The translations under genes and the position numbers were made by a program. From an uncultured Clostridia bacterium (lineage in GTDB: Bacteria; Bacillota; Clostridia; Oscillospirales; Acutalibacteraceae): a stretch of 45,831 nt of DNA. Below are positions 39,354 to 45,831 of this stretch, piece after piece; within the stretch, counting starts at the first letter, position 1; each line of letters opens with the position of its first letter. Under the pieces are notes generated by a model. It did not search any database, was not told the DNA's origin, and saw nothing but the letters and a program-made list of their open reading frames with translations. Where the stretch lies: NCBI GenBank assembly GCA_947631945.1, contig CANRNI010000018.1, positions 1 to 45,831 of the forward strand, read 5' to 3'.

Positions 39354-40415
39354 TTATTTATTTTCGCCGCTGAACGGCAAAGATTTGTAGTACATAACCG
39401 CTTTATAGAAGCTGTCCCATCCGGCTATCAGTTTACCGTTAATAAATTCGGGGTCGTATTTTGAAACGGGAGTATCGGCAGGGTAGTAATTGTTGTTCGC
39501 GACCGCAACCTGTATATCGTGTTCCGTTATTCCGTTTTGCTCCATAAGCCTTTTAAGCTCTGCGGGAATACGGTCGTCCGTGACGGGCTGAGCCGGTGTT
39601 TCCGGTATTTCAGGTGTTTCGTCAAGCGTTTCGGAAAGCTTCTTTTCTTTATCCGCCGCCGAAGCCGCTGTTTGAACGGTGTTTATAACCGCGCCTGATG
39701 ATATATCGGTCGGTATGCAATGAGCTATCGAGGAATATTCAAACGGAAGCTCGTCCGGCAGACCGTGGCGGTTCTTAGCGTCCCAGCACACATGATGAGT
39801 TGTATACATTACCCGTTGGCCGCCTTTAGCTTTTATTTTATCGTTTTCATCTTTAACAACGAAGGTCTTATAATTTGCAAAAAGAACCATATCAGCCCAT
39901 TCCTTTAAAAGAGGAGCAACATTTTTTGATAACTTCAATTCCCATCTGTCATATGATCCGGATTCGTCGGGTTGCTCAAATTTACGCATTTTCGCATGAG
40001 CGGTTATGACAACGTTAATTCCCATATCAATGAAGTTATCGAGATAATTAAGCAATTTTCCGAACGATTCCTGTAAGTATGTATATCCTTTACCGTATCC
40101 GAAATCCTCTATACTTTTTCTCTGATATTTTGAACATATATATTTGCAACATAGCATTTCAGCCCAATCCGCCGTATCAATTACAAGCGTTTTATAGCTT
40201 CCGTGGTCTTTTAAAAAATCTTCGAGAAGTTTACTGAGTTCTGTCCAGCTCAAAGGTTTTTCAAAACGGTCAACGTCCATTTCCTTTGTGCTGTTTTCGG
40301 TGTCGAGAAAAACAGGATTAGGAAATTTTGAAGCGAATGTTGATTTGCCTATTCCCTCCGGACCGTAAATAACCACTTTCTGAGCCTTCTTGATTTTACC
40401 AGATATTATTTTCAT
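39354..40415 (-). CDS. Sak4-like RecA-fold single-strand annealing ATPase
   Basis: A 353-residue protein with Walker A IYGPEGIGKSTFA (residues 16-28), Walker B TLVIDTADWAE (about 95-105), and a conserved VVITAHAKMRKFEQPD segment followed by LKLSKNVAPLLKEWADMVLF, i.e. the AAA_24/Sak4 profile. These proteins pair or anneal single strands in phage recombination together with an SSB-like partner, here the DUF669 protein. The last 120 residues are less conserved (ETPEIPETPAQPVTDDRIPA linker). It starts with an overlap with the SMC-like gene (ATGA) and GGAGGTAAATTCTG upstream. Confidence 0.8.
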   Translation of the reverse strand: MKIISGKIKKAQKVVIYGPEGIGKSTFASKFPNPVFLDTENSTKEMDVDRFEKPLSWTELSKLLEDFLKDHGSYKTLVIDTADWAEMLCCKYICSKYQRKSIEDFGYGKGYTYLQESFGKLLNYLDNFIDMGINVVITAHAKMRKFEQPDESGSYDRWELKLSKNVAPLLKEWADMVLFANYKTFVVKDENDKIKAKGGQRVMYTTHHVCWDAKNRHGLPDELPFEYSSIAHCIPTDISSGAVINTVQTAASAADKEKKLSETLDETPEIPETPAQPVTDDRIPAELKRLMEQNGITEHDIQVAVANNNYYPADTPVSKYDPEFINGKLIAGWDSFYKAVMYYKSLPFSGENK

Positions 40416-41665
40416 CAGAATTTACCTCCATCGTTAATATCGTTTTCCGCGACGGCGTAACCGTCCTCTATGATGACCGAGCATTCCCCGCCCGTTGAAA
40501 CTCTCGTCGCTATGGCCTGTAAACCTTCGCTTTCAAGCCATTTGCCAAAATCGTTAAGAGTATCGGGATCCATTTGCTCAAGCTTGTCCAGAAGCACGAA
40601 GCCGCATTCGGGATTTAATTTTCTTACTATCGCGGCGGCGACCTTGAGCTGTTCCGAACCGCTCATATTGTCCCATTTATAGCCGTTGTATGTAAGCTCG
40701 CCGTCCTCGACCGAAAGACCCGGAAGCGGCATCGGCGCGTTATGCAAAAGGTCGTATTTTTCTTTGCGCAGCGATTCAAGCTCATTTGTAAGCCCGGCGT
40801 ATTGCTCGGAATATTCCTTTGCTTCTTCCTCCGCTTTCTCTTTATCGAGATTCGCGCGTATCATAATATTCAGCCTGTCGATATTTTCAATATTCCTTTC
40901 AAGCTCTTCGGTGGATTCGTCGATAAGGTTTTCAGCGGATTTGCTTGCTTCGGCGGCGTCCCGTTTTGCTTTTTCAAGGCGTTTCAAAGCTTCATTAAAA
41001 GTGTCCTGAGCATCCGAAAGCTCACGTTCGTATTGGTCGCGCAACGCTCTTTTTCTCGCGTTCTCGCCGTTTCTCGCGAGAATATCCTGCTGTTGTCTGA
41101 TAAGCTCGGACGCGGACACAAGCTCGGTCGGAACGTCGGGATAATATGTAAGCTCCTCGGCGTATTTTGCTTTTTGGTCGCCTATTCGTCCGATTGAATG
41201 ACGCGTATTATATATTTCGTTTTCTTTCTTCTCAATCTCGTAGAGTTTATCGCCCACGCCTATTATTTTCAGAAGCGTATCGGCTTTTTCTTTGTTGCCC
41301 GCGTTCATGAATTTTGGCAGGTCGATTGCAAAGGCGGAAATGAAAGCGTTAAGAAGCTGCTGACCGCTTTTGTTGCCTGCGGGGTCCGTAACCTTTAAAT
41401 CGCTGTTTTTGCCCTTACGCTCAACGACAAGCCCGTTTGAAAGTTCGACGCGGAGATATGGGGGAATTACCGAACCGTCTCTTTTTGGCGATGAAGGTCT
41501 GTATTTATCACCGCCCAGAGTCCACGCGATTGAATCAAGTACGGAGGTTTTTCCCTGATTGTTGCCGCCGCCTATAACCGTAAGACCGTTTTGACGCGGT
41601 TCAAGCTTTACAGCCTTTATGCGCTTGACATTTTCAAGTTCGAGAGAATTAATTTTAATTGACAT
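40415..41665 (-). CDS. SMC/RecF-like ATPase of the recombination cluster
   Basis: A 416-residue ABC-type ATPase. N-terminal ATP-binding part with Walker A GGGNNQGKTS (residues 32-41), a coiled coil of about 130 residues in the middle (150-290, KRALRDQYERELSDAQDTFN), and a C-terminal part with the signature MSGSEQLKVAAAIV and a Walker B-like GFVLLDKLEQMD. The residue after the Walker B aspartate is Lys instead of Glu, which might lower hydrolysis; this also occurs in similar phage proteins. It probably works with the Sak4-like protein and nucleases during recombination. AGGACGG ahead of the ATG. Confidence 0.8.
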   Translation of the reverse strand: MSIKINSLELENVKRIKAVKLEPRQNGLTVIGGGNNQGKTSVLDSIAWTLGGDKYRPSSPKRDGSVIPPYLRVELSNGLVVERKGKNSDLKVTDPAGNKSGQQLLNAFISAFAIDLPKFMNAGNKEKADTLLKIIGVGDKLYEIEKKENEIYNTRHSIGRIGDQKAKYAEELTYYPDVPTELVSASELIRQQQDILARNGENARKRALRDQYERELSDAQDTFNEALKRLEKAKRDAAEASKSAENLIDESTEELERNIENIDRLNIMIRANLDKEKAEEEAKEYSEQYAGLTNELESLRKEKYDLLHNAPMPLPGLSVEDGELTYNGYKWDNMSGSEQLKVAAAIVRKLNPECGFVLLDKLEQMDPDTLNDFGKWLESEGLQAIATRVSTGGECSVIIEDGYAVAENDINDGGKF

Positions 41666-41705
41666 TTGACAAACCGTCCTTTCTGTGCTATAATTTAATT
41701 ACAAA

Positions 41706-41978
41706 TTATTTTTTCTGTGCTTTTCCGCCGTTCGGAGTTTCCGCTCCGTCGGCGGAGCTTTTTATTAACATTTTGCGTTCAAGCTCTGAAAGACTGAACT
41801 TGATAAGCTCGATATTGCGCGGCGTTTCGCCGTATGCGCTGTTAAACTCCTCGATTTTCGAGGATAAGTCTTTTAATTCCTCGCGTATCGCGCTGAATTC
41901 CAGCAAGCAGACTACAACAAACAGGAATATACCCGCAATCGCAAAACCAAACATCGCAACAAGATATATTTCGGACAT
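41706..41978 (-). CDS. 90-residue single-pass membrane protein
   Basis: The N-terminal 25 residues form a transmembrane helix (LVAMFGFAIAGIFLFVVVCL), followed by a coiled coil (EELKDLSSKIEEFNSAYGET) and a basic tail (NGGKAQKK). It lies between the 94-residue early gene and the SMC-like ATPase. Small anchored coiled coils in early phage operons may tether replication proteins to the membrane or block superinfection; nothing specific is seen here. Confidence 0.5.
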   Translation of the reverse strand: MSEIYLVAMFGFAIAGIFLFVVVCLLEFSAIREELKDLSSKIEEFNSAYGETPRNIELIKFSLSELERKMLIKSSADGAETPNGGKAQKK

Positions 41979-41982
41979 ATTT

Positions 41983-42267
41983 TCACCTCAATTCCCTTGA
42001 TAAGCTCATAATATCGTTTTCAAGTTTTTCTATCGCGGTAAAAACATCCTGCAGCTCTTTCTGCGCGGCAATTACAACGGCCATATAGTCCATAATATTG
42101 ACAGGCTTGTTTTCACTCGCTTCGGAAAAACCGTTGTACAAAATGTTTAACAGCGATTTTACGCAGTCCATCGGAAAGTTGATTTTTTCAAGCATAAAAT
42201 CATTGACAATATCCAACAACCTGTCGCAGATTTTATTTTCGACAGATGTTTTATTTTCGTCCTGCAT
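41983..42267 (-). CDS. 94-residue helical hypothetical protein
   Basis: An all-helical acidic protein (DENKTSVENKICDRLLDIVN then DFMLEKINFPMDCVKSLLNI, with KELQDVFTAIEKLENDIMSL). GGAGGTACACGCT precedes the ATG. No family is recognised. It lies between the excisionase-like regulator and the membrane protein in the early operon. Confidence 0.5.
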   Translation of the reverse strand: MQDENKTSVENKICDRLLDIVNDFMLEKINFPMDCVKSLLNILYNGFSEASENKPVNIMDYMAVVIAAQKELQDVFTAIEKLENDIMSLSRELR

Positions 42268-42284
42268 AGCGTGTACCTCCTGAT

Positions 42285-42497
42285 TTAAATTTTTAAGCCT
42301 TTTTTAGCTATGAGTTTCGCAAGGTCGCTTTTTAATATGAACTGCGATTGCCAAAGCTCTGGGAAATATTTTCGCAAAGTGTTTCGGCAAATTCCGAAAT
42401 AACCGCACACGTCCTTTTTGGTCAGTTTTTCCTTGTCGGGGAAATATGTATTAAGCTGCATTAGACAATCTCTTGCGCCTGTTATTTCTCTCGGCAT
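42285..42497 (-). CDS. Small helix-turn-helix protein
   Basis: A 70-residue protein from the ATG at 42497 with AAAGGAGG seven bases upstream; the longer frame to 42566 overlaps the upstream gene and is not needed. LTKKDVCGYFGICRNTLRKY (about residues 25-44) is a helix-turn-helix like those of excisionases and MerR-type early regulators ('lTk.dV..y.Gi.r.Tl.k.F'). It could control excision or early transcription; DNA binding is clear from the motif, the target is not. Confidence 0.65.
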   Translation of the reverse strand: MPREITGARDCLMQLNTYFPDKEKLTKKDVCGYFGICRNTLRKYFPELWQSQFILKSDLAKLIAKKGLKI

Positions 42498-42543
42498 ATC
42501 ATTTCCTCCTTTCCGCTCGAGTGGAAAATCTTTTTTAATCAAG

Positions 42544-42834
42544 TCATGTTTTTGATACAGATACAAACTTATTTGATTTAGCTTTGGCGCGTATGCTGTT
42601 CTTTAATTTTTGCCTGTACAGCCTGCGCCCGCGTTCCATAAGCTTTGGGACACGATCTTCATACCCGGTAAATATGCCGATTGACCAATGACCGCCGCTG
42701 CCGTCCTTGCTGAAATCGTAATAGTGACACATAACCGTGTCGTCGCTTTCGCTTAAATTTCGCGGGTCAACCGTTATGTTCCATGACAATTTACTTTCCG
42801 TTTTCTCAACAGGAAATTTGACTACCTTTTCCAT
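42544..42834 (-). CDS. 96-residue hypothetical early protein
   Basis: ATG at 42834 behind GCAGGTGA. The protein is compact (FPVEKTESKLSWNITVDPRN then HYYDFSKDGSGGHWSIGIFT) with a strongly basic C-terminus (RGRRLYRQKLKNSIRAKAKS), so it may bind nucleic acid. Directly follows the antirepressor and precedes the small HTH gene, so it belongs to the immediate early region. Unknown family. Confidence 0.5.
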   Translation of the reverse strand: MEKVVKFPVEKTESKLSWNITVDPRNLSESDDTVMCHYYDFSKDGSGGHWSIGIFTGYEDRVPKLMERGRRLYRQKLKNSIRAKAKSNKFVSVSKT

Positions 42835-42850
42835 TTCTTTCACCTGCCTT

Positions 42851-43561
42851 TCAGCACTTACTTAACAGCTCTCTGAATTTTGATACGGCATTTTCGTTAT
42901 ATACGAACGTATCAACTTCCTTTGTTGAATTTTGTGATTTGCTTCTGTACCATTCGCCGTATTCGTCGTTTTTTAAACCGTATTGATTGCTGAGCTTACC
43001 GATTTTATTCGCGGACACTCCGAGGATTTTCCCGATTTCAGTCGCAGAATATGTTTTTGGCTGTCCTTTCGGCAATGGGAGTATTTGTTCTCCCGCAAGA
43101 ATCTCGGCAGCTTTTGCGACGAGTATGTTTTTATATTCTTTTGACAATATATCAACATTACTGAGTTTCAAAAACATATTTGCATATCTTGTCTTTGCAT
43201 TAAGCTCTTTGATTTCAAGAGCCTTGTCCGATTTATGTACTGAGTAACTGCCCGTTTTGCGGATTGAAGGAAGAACCTCAGATGTAATCCATTTTCTGAA
43301 CGGCTTTGCTTCCGGTTTGTCCGAACGGAGAATTACATTGTATAAGCCGGATTCGTTGATGACTGTCATTTCTTGATTTCCACCAAGGGTAGGAATCAAA
43401 TTCCGCCCCTTTTCATCTTCATCAAGACGGTCAGCTATTTTATGAGGACTACCAAGCGTTAAAACTTCGCATACATCTTTCAGCACCCACCACGGTTCAC
43501 CGTTCTTTTCAATGGTTCTGACTTCTTTGTCTTTGTAATTAAAAATTTGTAAGTTGTTCAT
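42851..43561 (-). CDS. Phage antirepressor (BRO-N plus KilA-C type)
   Basis: A 236-residue protein. Residues 1-110 are BRO-N/Ant-N: FNYKDKEVRTIEKNGEPWWV, LKDVCEVLTLGSPHKIADRL then IPTLGGNQEMTVINESGLYN and FRKWITSEVLPSIRKTGSYS. The C-terminal part (about 165-236) is a KilA-C/antirepressor DNA-binding domain (YSATEIGKILGVSANKIGKL). Antirepressors of this kind counteract CI-type repressors during induction. Its ATG overlaps the stop of the 42-residue ORF (ATGA); it is the third gene of the leftward early transcript. Confidence 0.9.
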   Translation of the reverse strand: MNNLQIFNYKDKEVRTIEKNGEPWWVLKDVCEVLTLGSPHKIADRLDEDEKGRNLIPTLGGNQEMTVINESGLYNVILRSDKPEAKPFRKWITSEVLPSIRKTGSYSVHKSDKALEIKELNAKTRYANMFLKLSNVDILSKEYKNILVAKAAEILAGEQILPLPKGQPKTYSATEIGKILGVSANKIGKLSNQYGLKNDEYGEWYRSKSQNSTKEVDTFVYNENAVSKFRELLSKC

Positions 43562-43686
43562 ATTGTTTCATCTGCCCTTTCATTATTTTTTGATACCATA
43601 TCTTTAATCACTTCAATTATCATTTTCTGCGCTTCGGGAGAAAGTCTTGAAAACATCTCCGCCGCCGCTTGTATGTTGCTGTCCAA
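43558..43686 (-). CDS. 42-residue ORF between cro and antirepressor
   Basis: A short gene from a TTG start behind AGGTGA. The peptide carries NIQAAAEMFSRLSPEAQKMI then IEVIKDMVSKNNE, a helical pattern commonly seen at the end of small phage regulators ('f..LspeaQ..ii..i..Ll...'). The stop overlaps the antirepressor ATG, so it probably couples translation. The ACTTG operator at 43735 lies just upstream. Confidence 0.55.
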   Translation of the reverse strand: MDSNIQAAAEMFSRLSPEAQKMIIEVIKDMVSKNNERADETI

Positions 43687-43734
43687 TTGTTTCACCTGCC
43701 TTTTGTTAAAATCAAGAAAAAAGGTTAAATAATA

Positions 43735-43752
43735 ACTTGCGTTTTCACAAGT
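43735..43752. promoter_or_regulatory. Distal operator (ACTTG...CAAGT) downstream of cro
   Basis: ACTTGCGTTTTCACAAGT is the most symmetrical of three related sites; the other two lie in the cro-repressor gap. Being just after the cro stop and before the next gene, it could allow repressor looping or block early transcription past cro. Confidence 0.5.
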
Positions 43753-43959
43753 TTATTTATAAAAAAAATACTTTGAAACATCGCTTATCGGAATCCCTAA
43801 ACATTTTAAAATATCGTGTATTTCAGATTGCTTGAATTGCGAGTTGTTTTTAAGTTTTTGGTTAAGAGTTGCTGAATTTAAGCCAACTTTTTGGGCTAAC
43901 AACTCTTGTGTTATCCCTTTTTCTCTCATTACACCTAATAATTTTGAGTAGTTATACAT
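43753..43959 (-). CDS. Cro-like regulator (HTH, XRE type)
   Basis: A 68-residue protein consisting of one helix-turn-helix domain (YSKLLGVMREKGITQELLAQ then KVGLNSATLNQKLKN). It is the first gene leftward from the switch region, with its own promoter at 43986-44014 and GGAGGTGATACA before the ATG. By position and size it is the Cro counterpart of the divergent CI repressor: it would take over the operators to favour lytic development. Confidence 0.85.
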   Translation of the reverse strand: MYNYSKLLGVMREKGITQELLAQKVGLNSATLNQKLKNNSQFKQSEIHDILKCLGIPISDVSKYFFYK

Positions 43960-43985
43960 TGTATCACCTCCGTATCAACAACATG

Positions 43986-44014
43986 AGTATAACACTTGCG
44001 TTTTCAAAAGTCAA
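43986..44014 (-). promoter_or_regulatory. Early leftward promoter (for cro and lytic genes)
   Basis: On the minus strand TTGACT (44009-44014), a 17-base spacer and TATACT (43986-43991). The operator-like site at 43994-44011 lies between the two hexamers, so repressor binding should block it. Confidence 0.8.
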
Positions 44015-44072
44015 TAGTTTTTCACAAGTTTTTCATAGGTTTTTTCAAAAAATACTTGCGTTTTTCAAAACA
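43994..44072. promoter_or_regulatory. Operator cluster of the lysogeny switch
   Basis: ACTTGCGTTTTCAAAAGT (43994-44011) and ACTTGCGTTTTTCAAAAC (44054-44071) are close copies of the symmetrical site at 43735. A reversed half site (CACAAGT-like, 44023-44029) lies between them. The first overlaps the leftward promoter, the second begins at the -35 of the rightward promoter, as expected for CI/Cro control. Confidence 0.65.
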
Positions 44073-44084
44073 ATGTGTTATTAT
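44056..44084 (+). promoter_or_regulatory. Repressor promoter
   Basis: TTGCGT (44056-44061), a 17-base spacer and TATTAT (44079-44084), 26 bases before the repressor ATG. The -35 hexamer lies inside an operator copy, giving autoregulation. Confidence 0.7.
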
Positions 44085-44110
44085 GTCACCAGAAAAGTTG
44101 GTGACTTATA

Positions 44111-44761
44111 ATGAAAAAATTCTCGGAACGTTTACAAGAGGCTCTTATAGAAAGAAATATTACTGCTGCTGAATTATCAAGAATAATAGGTGTAAATGAA
44201 GGTACAATAAGTAATTACAAAAAAGGTGTATACGAACCAAAGCAAAGGCGACTTGAAAGTATCGCCAATGCTCTCAATGTTTCTATTCCTTGGCTTATGG
44301 GGGCCGACGTTCCTATGGTTGAACCAAAGTCAAATGTAGATATTGACTACTTATCCATTCCCGGAATAATGCCTTTGCCAAAGACGGTAAAGCGTCCGCG
44401 TTTAGGTACAATTGTTTGCGGTGAACCCGTAATGACGGATGAAAACTTTGACGGCTATGACGAAGTCCCCGAAGATATTCCATGCGATTTTACACTTGTA
44501 TGTGAAGGCGACAGCATGATAAACGCACGGATATACGATGGAGATATAGTGTATATCAAACAGCAGCCTATAGTTGAAAACGGACAGATTGCCGCTATTC
44601 GTATCGACGGAGAAACAACTCTGAAAAGGGTATATATTGAACCCGACCGTCTTACAATCGTTCCCGAAAACCCAAATTACAAACCGCATACATATATTGG
44701 CGAAGAATTAAATAATATTCAAATTATTGGCAGAGCTACAGGATTTACAAGTAAACTTTAA
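44111..44761 (+). CDS. CI-type repressor (HTH plus S24 autopeptidase)
   Basis: A 216-residue prophage repressor. The N-terminal XRE domain (residues 5-60) has ITAAELSRIIGVNEGTISNY as helix-turn-helix. The C-terminal LexA/S24 peptidase shows the cleavage site VCGEP (C103-G104), the catalytic serine in CEGDSM (S135) and the lysine in ETTLKRV (K172). RecA-stimulated self-cleavage would trigger induction after DNA damage. GGTGA lies before the ATG. All catalytic residues are present, so the lysogen should be inducible. Confidence 0.92.
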   Translation: MKKFSERLQEALIERNITAAELSRIIGVNEGTISNYKKGVYEPKQRRLESIANALNVSIPWLMGADVPMVEPKSNVDIDYLSIPGIMPLPKTVKRPRLGTIVCGEPVMTDENFDGYDEVPEDIPCDFTLVCEGDSMINARIYDGDIVYIKQQPIVENGQIAAIRIDGETTLKRVYIEPDRLTIVPENPNYKPHTYIGEELNNIQIIGRATGFTSKL

Positions 44762-44893
44762 AATAATTGAAAAATCAACCAAATCATTAGTATATCGAGA
44801 TAAATATTATATTTTGGCTATATTTGAATTGGATTGTCATTATATCGTAAAATAATGAATTTGTAATAATAGAATCCCGAAAGGAAGAAATTT

Positions 44894-45547
44894 ATGTATT
44901 GCCCTAATTGTAAAACAGAAATACCCGATAATTCAAAATTTTGCCCGGAATGTGGTGCAAATCTATTATCCGACACACAATTTTCTTACACATCTTATCA
45001 AGGTGTTTCAGCTTTACAACAGCCTCCTATAAAAAAGAAAAAGAATAAATGGTGGATAGCAATAATTATCGTTGTCGCTATTTTTGCATTTTTTATAGCT
45101 GTCGGAAATTCCAGCGATGATTCACAACCTACCGGCGGAAACGGAGAATCACAGGCGAATATATCAGCAAACAAAACAGATAAACCTAAAGGTGCAATTG
45201 GCGATTACATAGTAACTATTAAGGATTCAAGAGTGACAAAGGATTATGAAGGAAAAGATATTTTGATTGTCACTTATTCATTCACAAACAACGATGATAA
45301 ATCAAAATCTATGCTTTATTCCGTAAGTGATAAACTCTTCCAAAACGGCGTCGAGCTCGGCGATGTATGGTCGTCTTATGGAATAGATAATTATAGCTTT
45401 GATAATCACAGCAAGGAAATTAAACCCGGTGTTACTCTTGATGTCCAAATTGCATATGAACTTAATGATACCACAACTGATGTCGATGTTGAAATATACG
45501 ATTATATTGAATCTTCAAATCCCGTAACATATACAATTTCATTATAA
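44894..45547 (+). CDS. Zinc-ribbon, single-pass membrane protein with DUF5067-like domain
   Basis: A 217-residue protein. Residues 1-25 form a zinc ribbon (CPNCKTEIPDNSKFCPECG), 50-68 a transmembrane helix (WWIAIIIVVAIFAFFIAVG), and about 100-217 an extracytoplasmic beta-sandwich resembling DUF5067 ('y.v.i...r...Dy.gk..liVtY.ftNn...........'). CGAAAGGAAGAAA precedes the ATG. It lies between repressor and integrase, where phages often keep genes expressed in the lysogen, so a role in superinfection exclusion or host fitness is plausible but unproven. Confidence 0.7.
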   Translation: MYCPNCKTEIPDNSKFCPECGANLLSDTQFSYTSYQGVSALQQPPIKKKKNKWWIAIIIVVAIFAFFIAVGNSSDDSQPTGGNGESQANISANKTDKPKGAIGDYIVTIKDSRVTKDYEGKDILIVTYSFTNNDDKSKSMLYSVSDKLFQNGVELGDVWSSYGIDNYSFDNHSKEIKPGVTLDVQIAYELNDTTTDVDVEIYDYIESSNPVTYTISL

Positions 45548-45606
45548 TAAAAGAAATAAAAAAACTCCGCTCTCCCGAGGACCAGTCGGAAGAACGGATA
45601 AATATA

Positions 45607-45653
45607 GGGAGTGTATATACTCACCCATAGCAATAAAAGTATAGCACACTCCC
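45607..45653. repeat. Stem-loop upstream of the integrase gene
   Basis: GGGAGTGT (45607-45614) pairs with ACACTCCC (45646-45653), and an inner ATACT/AGTAT extends the stem. Its last bases are shared with the following terminator hairpin, so the two structures exclude each other. This could act as an attenuator of integrase expression. Confidence 0.45.
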
Positions 45654-45677
45654 TTGTAAAAAATCAAGGGGTATTTT
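45651..45677 (+). terminator. Intrinsic terminator-like hairpin before the integrase
   Basis: CCCTTG (45651-45656) pairs with CAAGGG (45665-45670) and is followed by GTATTTTTAT. It would end the repressor/membrane-protein transcript, with the integrase ribosome binding site 12 bases beyond. Confidence 0.55.
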
Positions 45678-45703
45678 TATACCCTAAAAGGAGTGCGCAA
45701 AAA

Positions 45704-45831
45704 ATGGCAAAAAAGAAAAAGCGAATTGAGAAAAAAGTAAAAATCGGCGACAAAAGAGTGTCGGTTTACGGATATTCCGCTTTTGAGATTCAACAAAAAA
45801 TCGAAGCGTTGCAGAATGAAGAGGAGCGAAA
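45704..45831 (+). CDS. int: Phage integrase, N-terminal part (cut by window end)
   Basis: An open frame starts at ATG behind AAAGGAG and runs off the right edge after 42 codons. It begins MAKKKKRIEKKVKIGDKRVS then VYGYSAFEIQQKIEAL, the basic, AP2-like N-terminal DNA-binding part of tyrosine recombinase integrases of Firmicutes phages. The catalytic domain lies outside the window. Its orientation points to an attachment site to the right of the window. Confidence 0.7.
   Translation, partial: MAKKKKRIEKKVKIGDKRVSVYGYSAFEIQQKIEALQNEEER

Noticed and set aside
41740-41760. GCTCCG/CGGAGC hairpin followed by T run
   Set aside because: It lies inside the 90-residue coding sequence and the T run is on the strand opposite to transcription.

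Overview
The window looks like an accessory region of a Gram-positive Clostridia chromosome (Oscillospiraceae/Ruminococcaceae-like, probably a gut or rumen bacterium). The evidence is strong AGGAGG-type ribosome binding sites, a siphophage of the kind common in these hosts, an endolysin ending in a dockerin repeat, and a very large RHS toxin. No rRNA, tRNA, CRISPR array or housekeeping gene was seen, so the host assignment is inference.

Left flank (1-10.3 kb), nearly all on the minus strand. It holds a HamA-like (DUF1837) nuclease of the Hachiman defence type followed by a tiny ORF at the window edge; a membrane-anchored protein of unknown function; a decayed stretch with a nested palindrome and transposase-like and toxin-like debris; and a polymorphic toxin unit. 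That unit is a 2083-residue secreted RHS protein with a variable C-terminal domain, plus a 103-residue downstream protein that looks like EF-Tu domain III, presumably its immunity partner. About 930 bp of AT-rich DNA without a credible gene separates this from the prophage.

Prophage (about 10.3 kb to beyond the right edge). This is a nearly complete temperate siphophage with the usual modular order, read leftward from 43.96 kb to 10.5 kb. The modules are: Cro-like regulator and antirepressor; recombination and replication (SMC-like ATPase, Sak4-like RecA fold, DUF669, DEAD helicase, primase-helicase, RusA); a run of small accessory genes; a sigma-like late activator; terminase, portal, minor head protein, scaffold and capsid; head-tail connectors; tail tube, tail chaperones, tape measure, distal tail and baseplate; host-contact proteins; then lysis (amidase endolysin, membrane protein, holin), ending in an intrinsic terminator. 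A rightward unit (44.1 kb onward) carries the S24-type CI repressor, a zinc-ribbon membrane protein and the start of an integrase cut by the window end. Divergent promoters and ACTTG operators form the lysogeny switch at 43.99-44.08 kb.

Features that stand out are: (a) a compact convergent-promoter locus between tail and lysis genes (12.23-12.53 kb) encoding a 29-residue peptide with a hairpin over its ribosome binding site and an opposing short RNA, in the style of a type I toxin-antitoxin; (b) the RHS toxin paired with an EF-Tu-like partner; (c) a minor head protein carrying a polymorphic-toxin type 50 C-terminus; (d) a dockerin on the endolysin; (e) two candidate -1 frameshift sites in tail genes; (f) a 105-bp palindrome with three 37-bp iterons beside the primase; and (g) several translationally coupled stubs of longer genes among the accessory genes. 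All identifications come from reading the sequence and recalling family motifs; no search was run.
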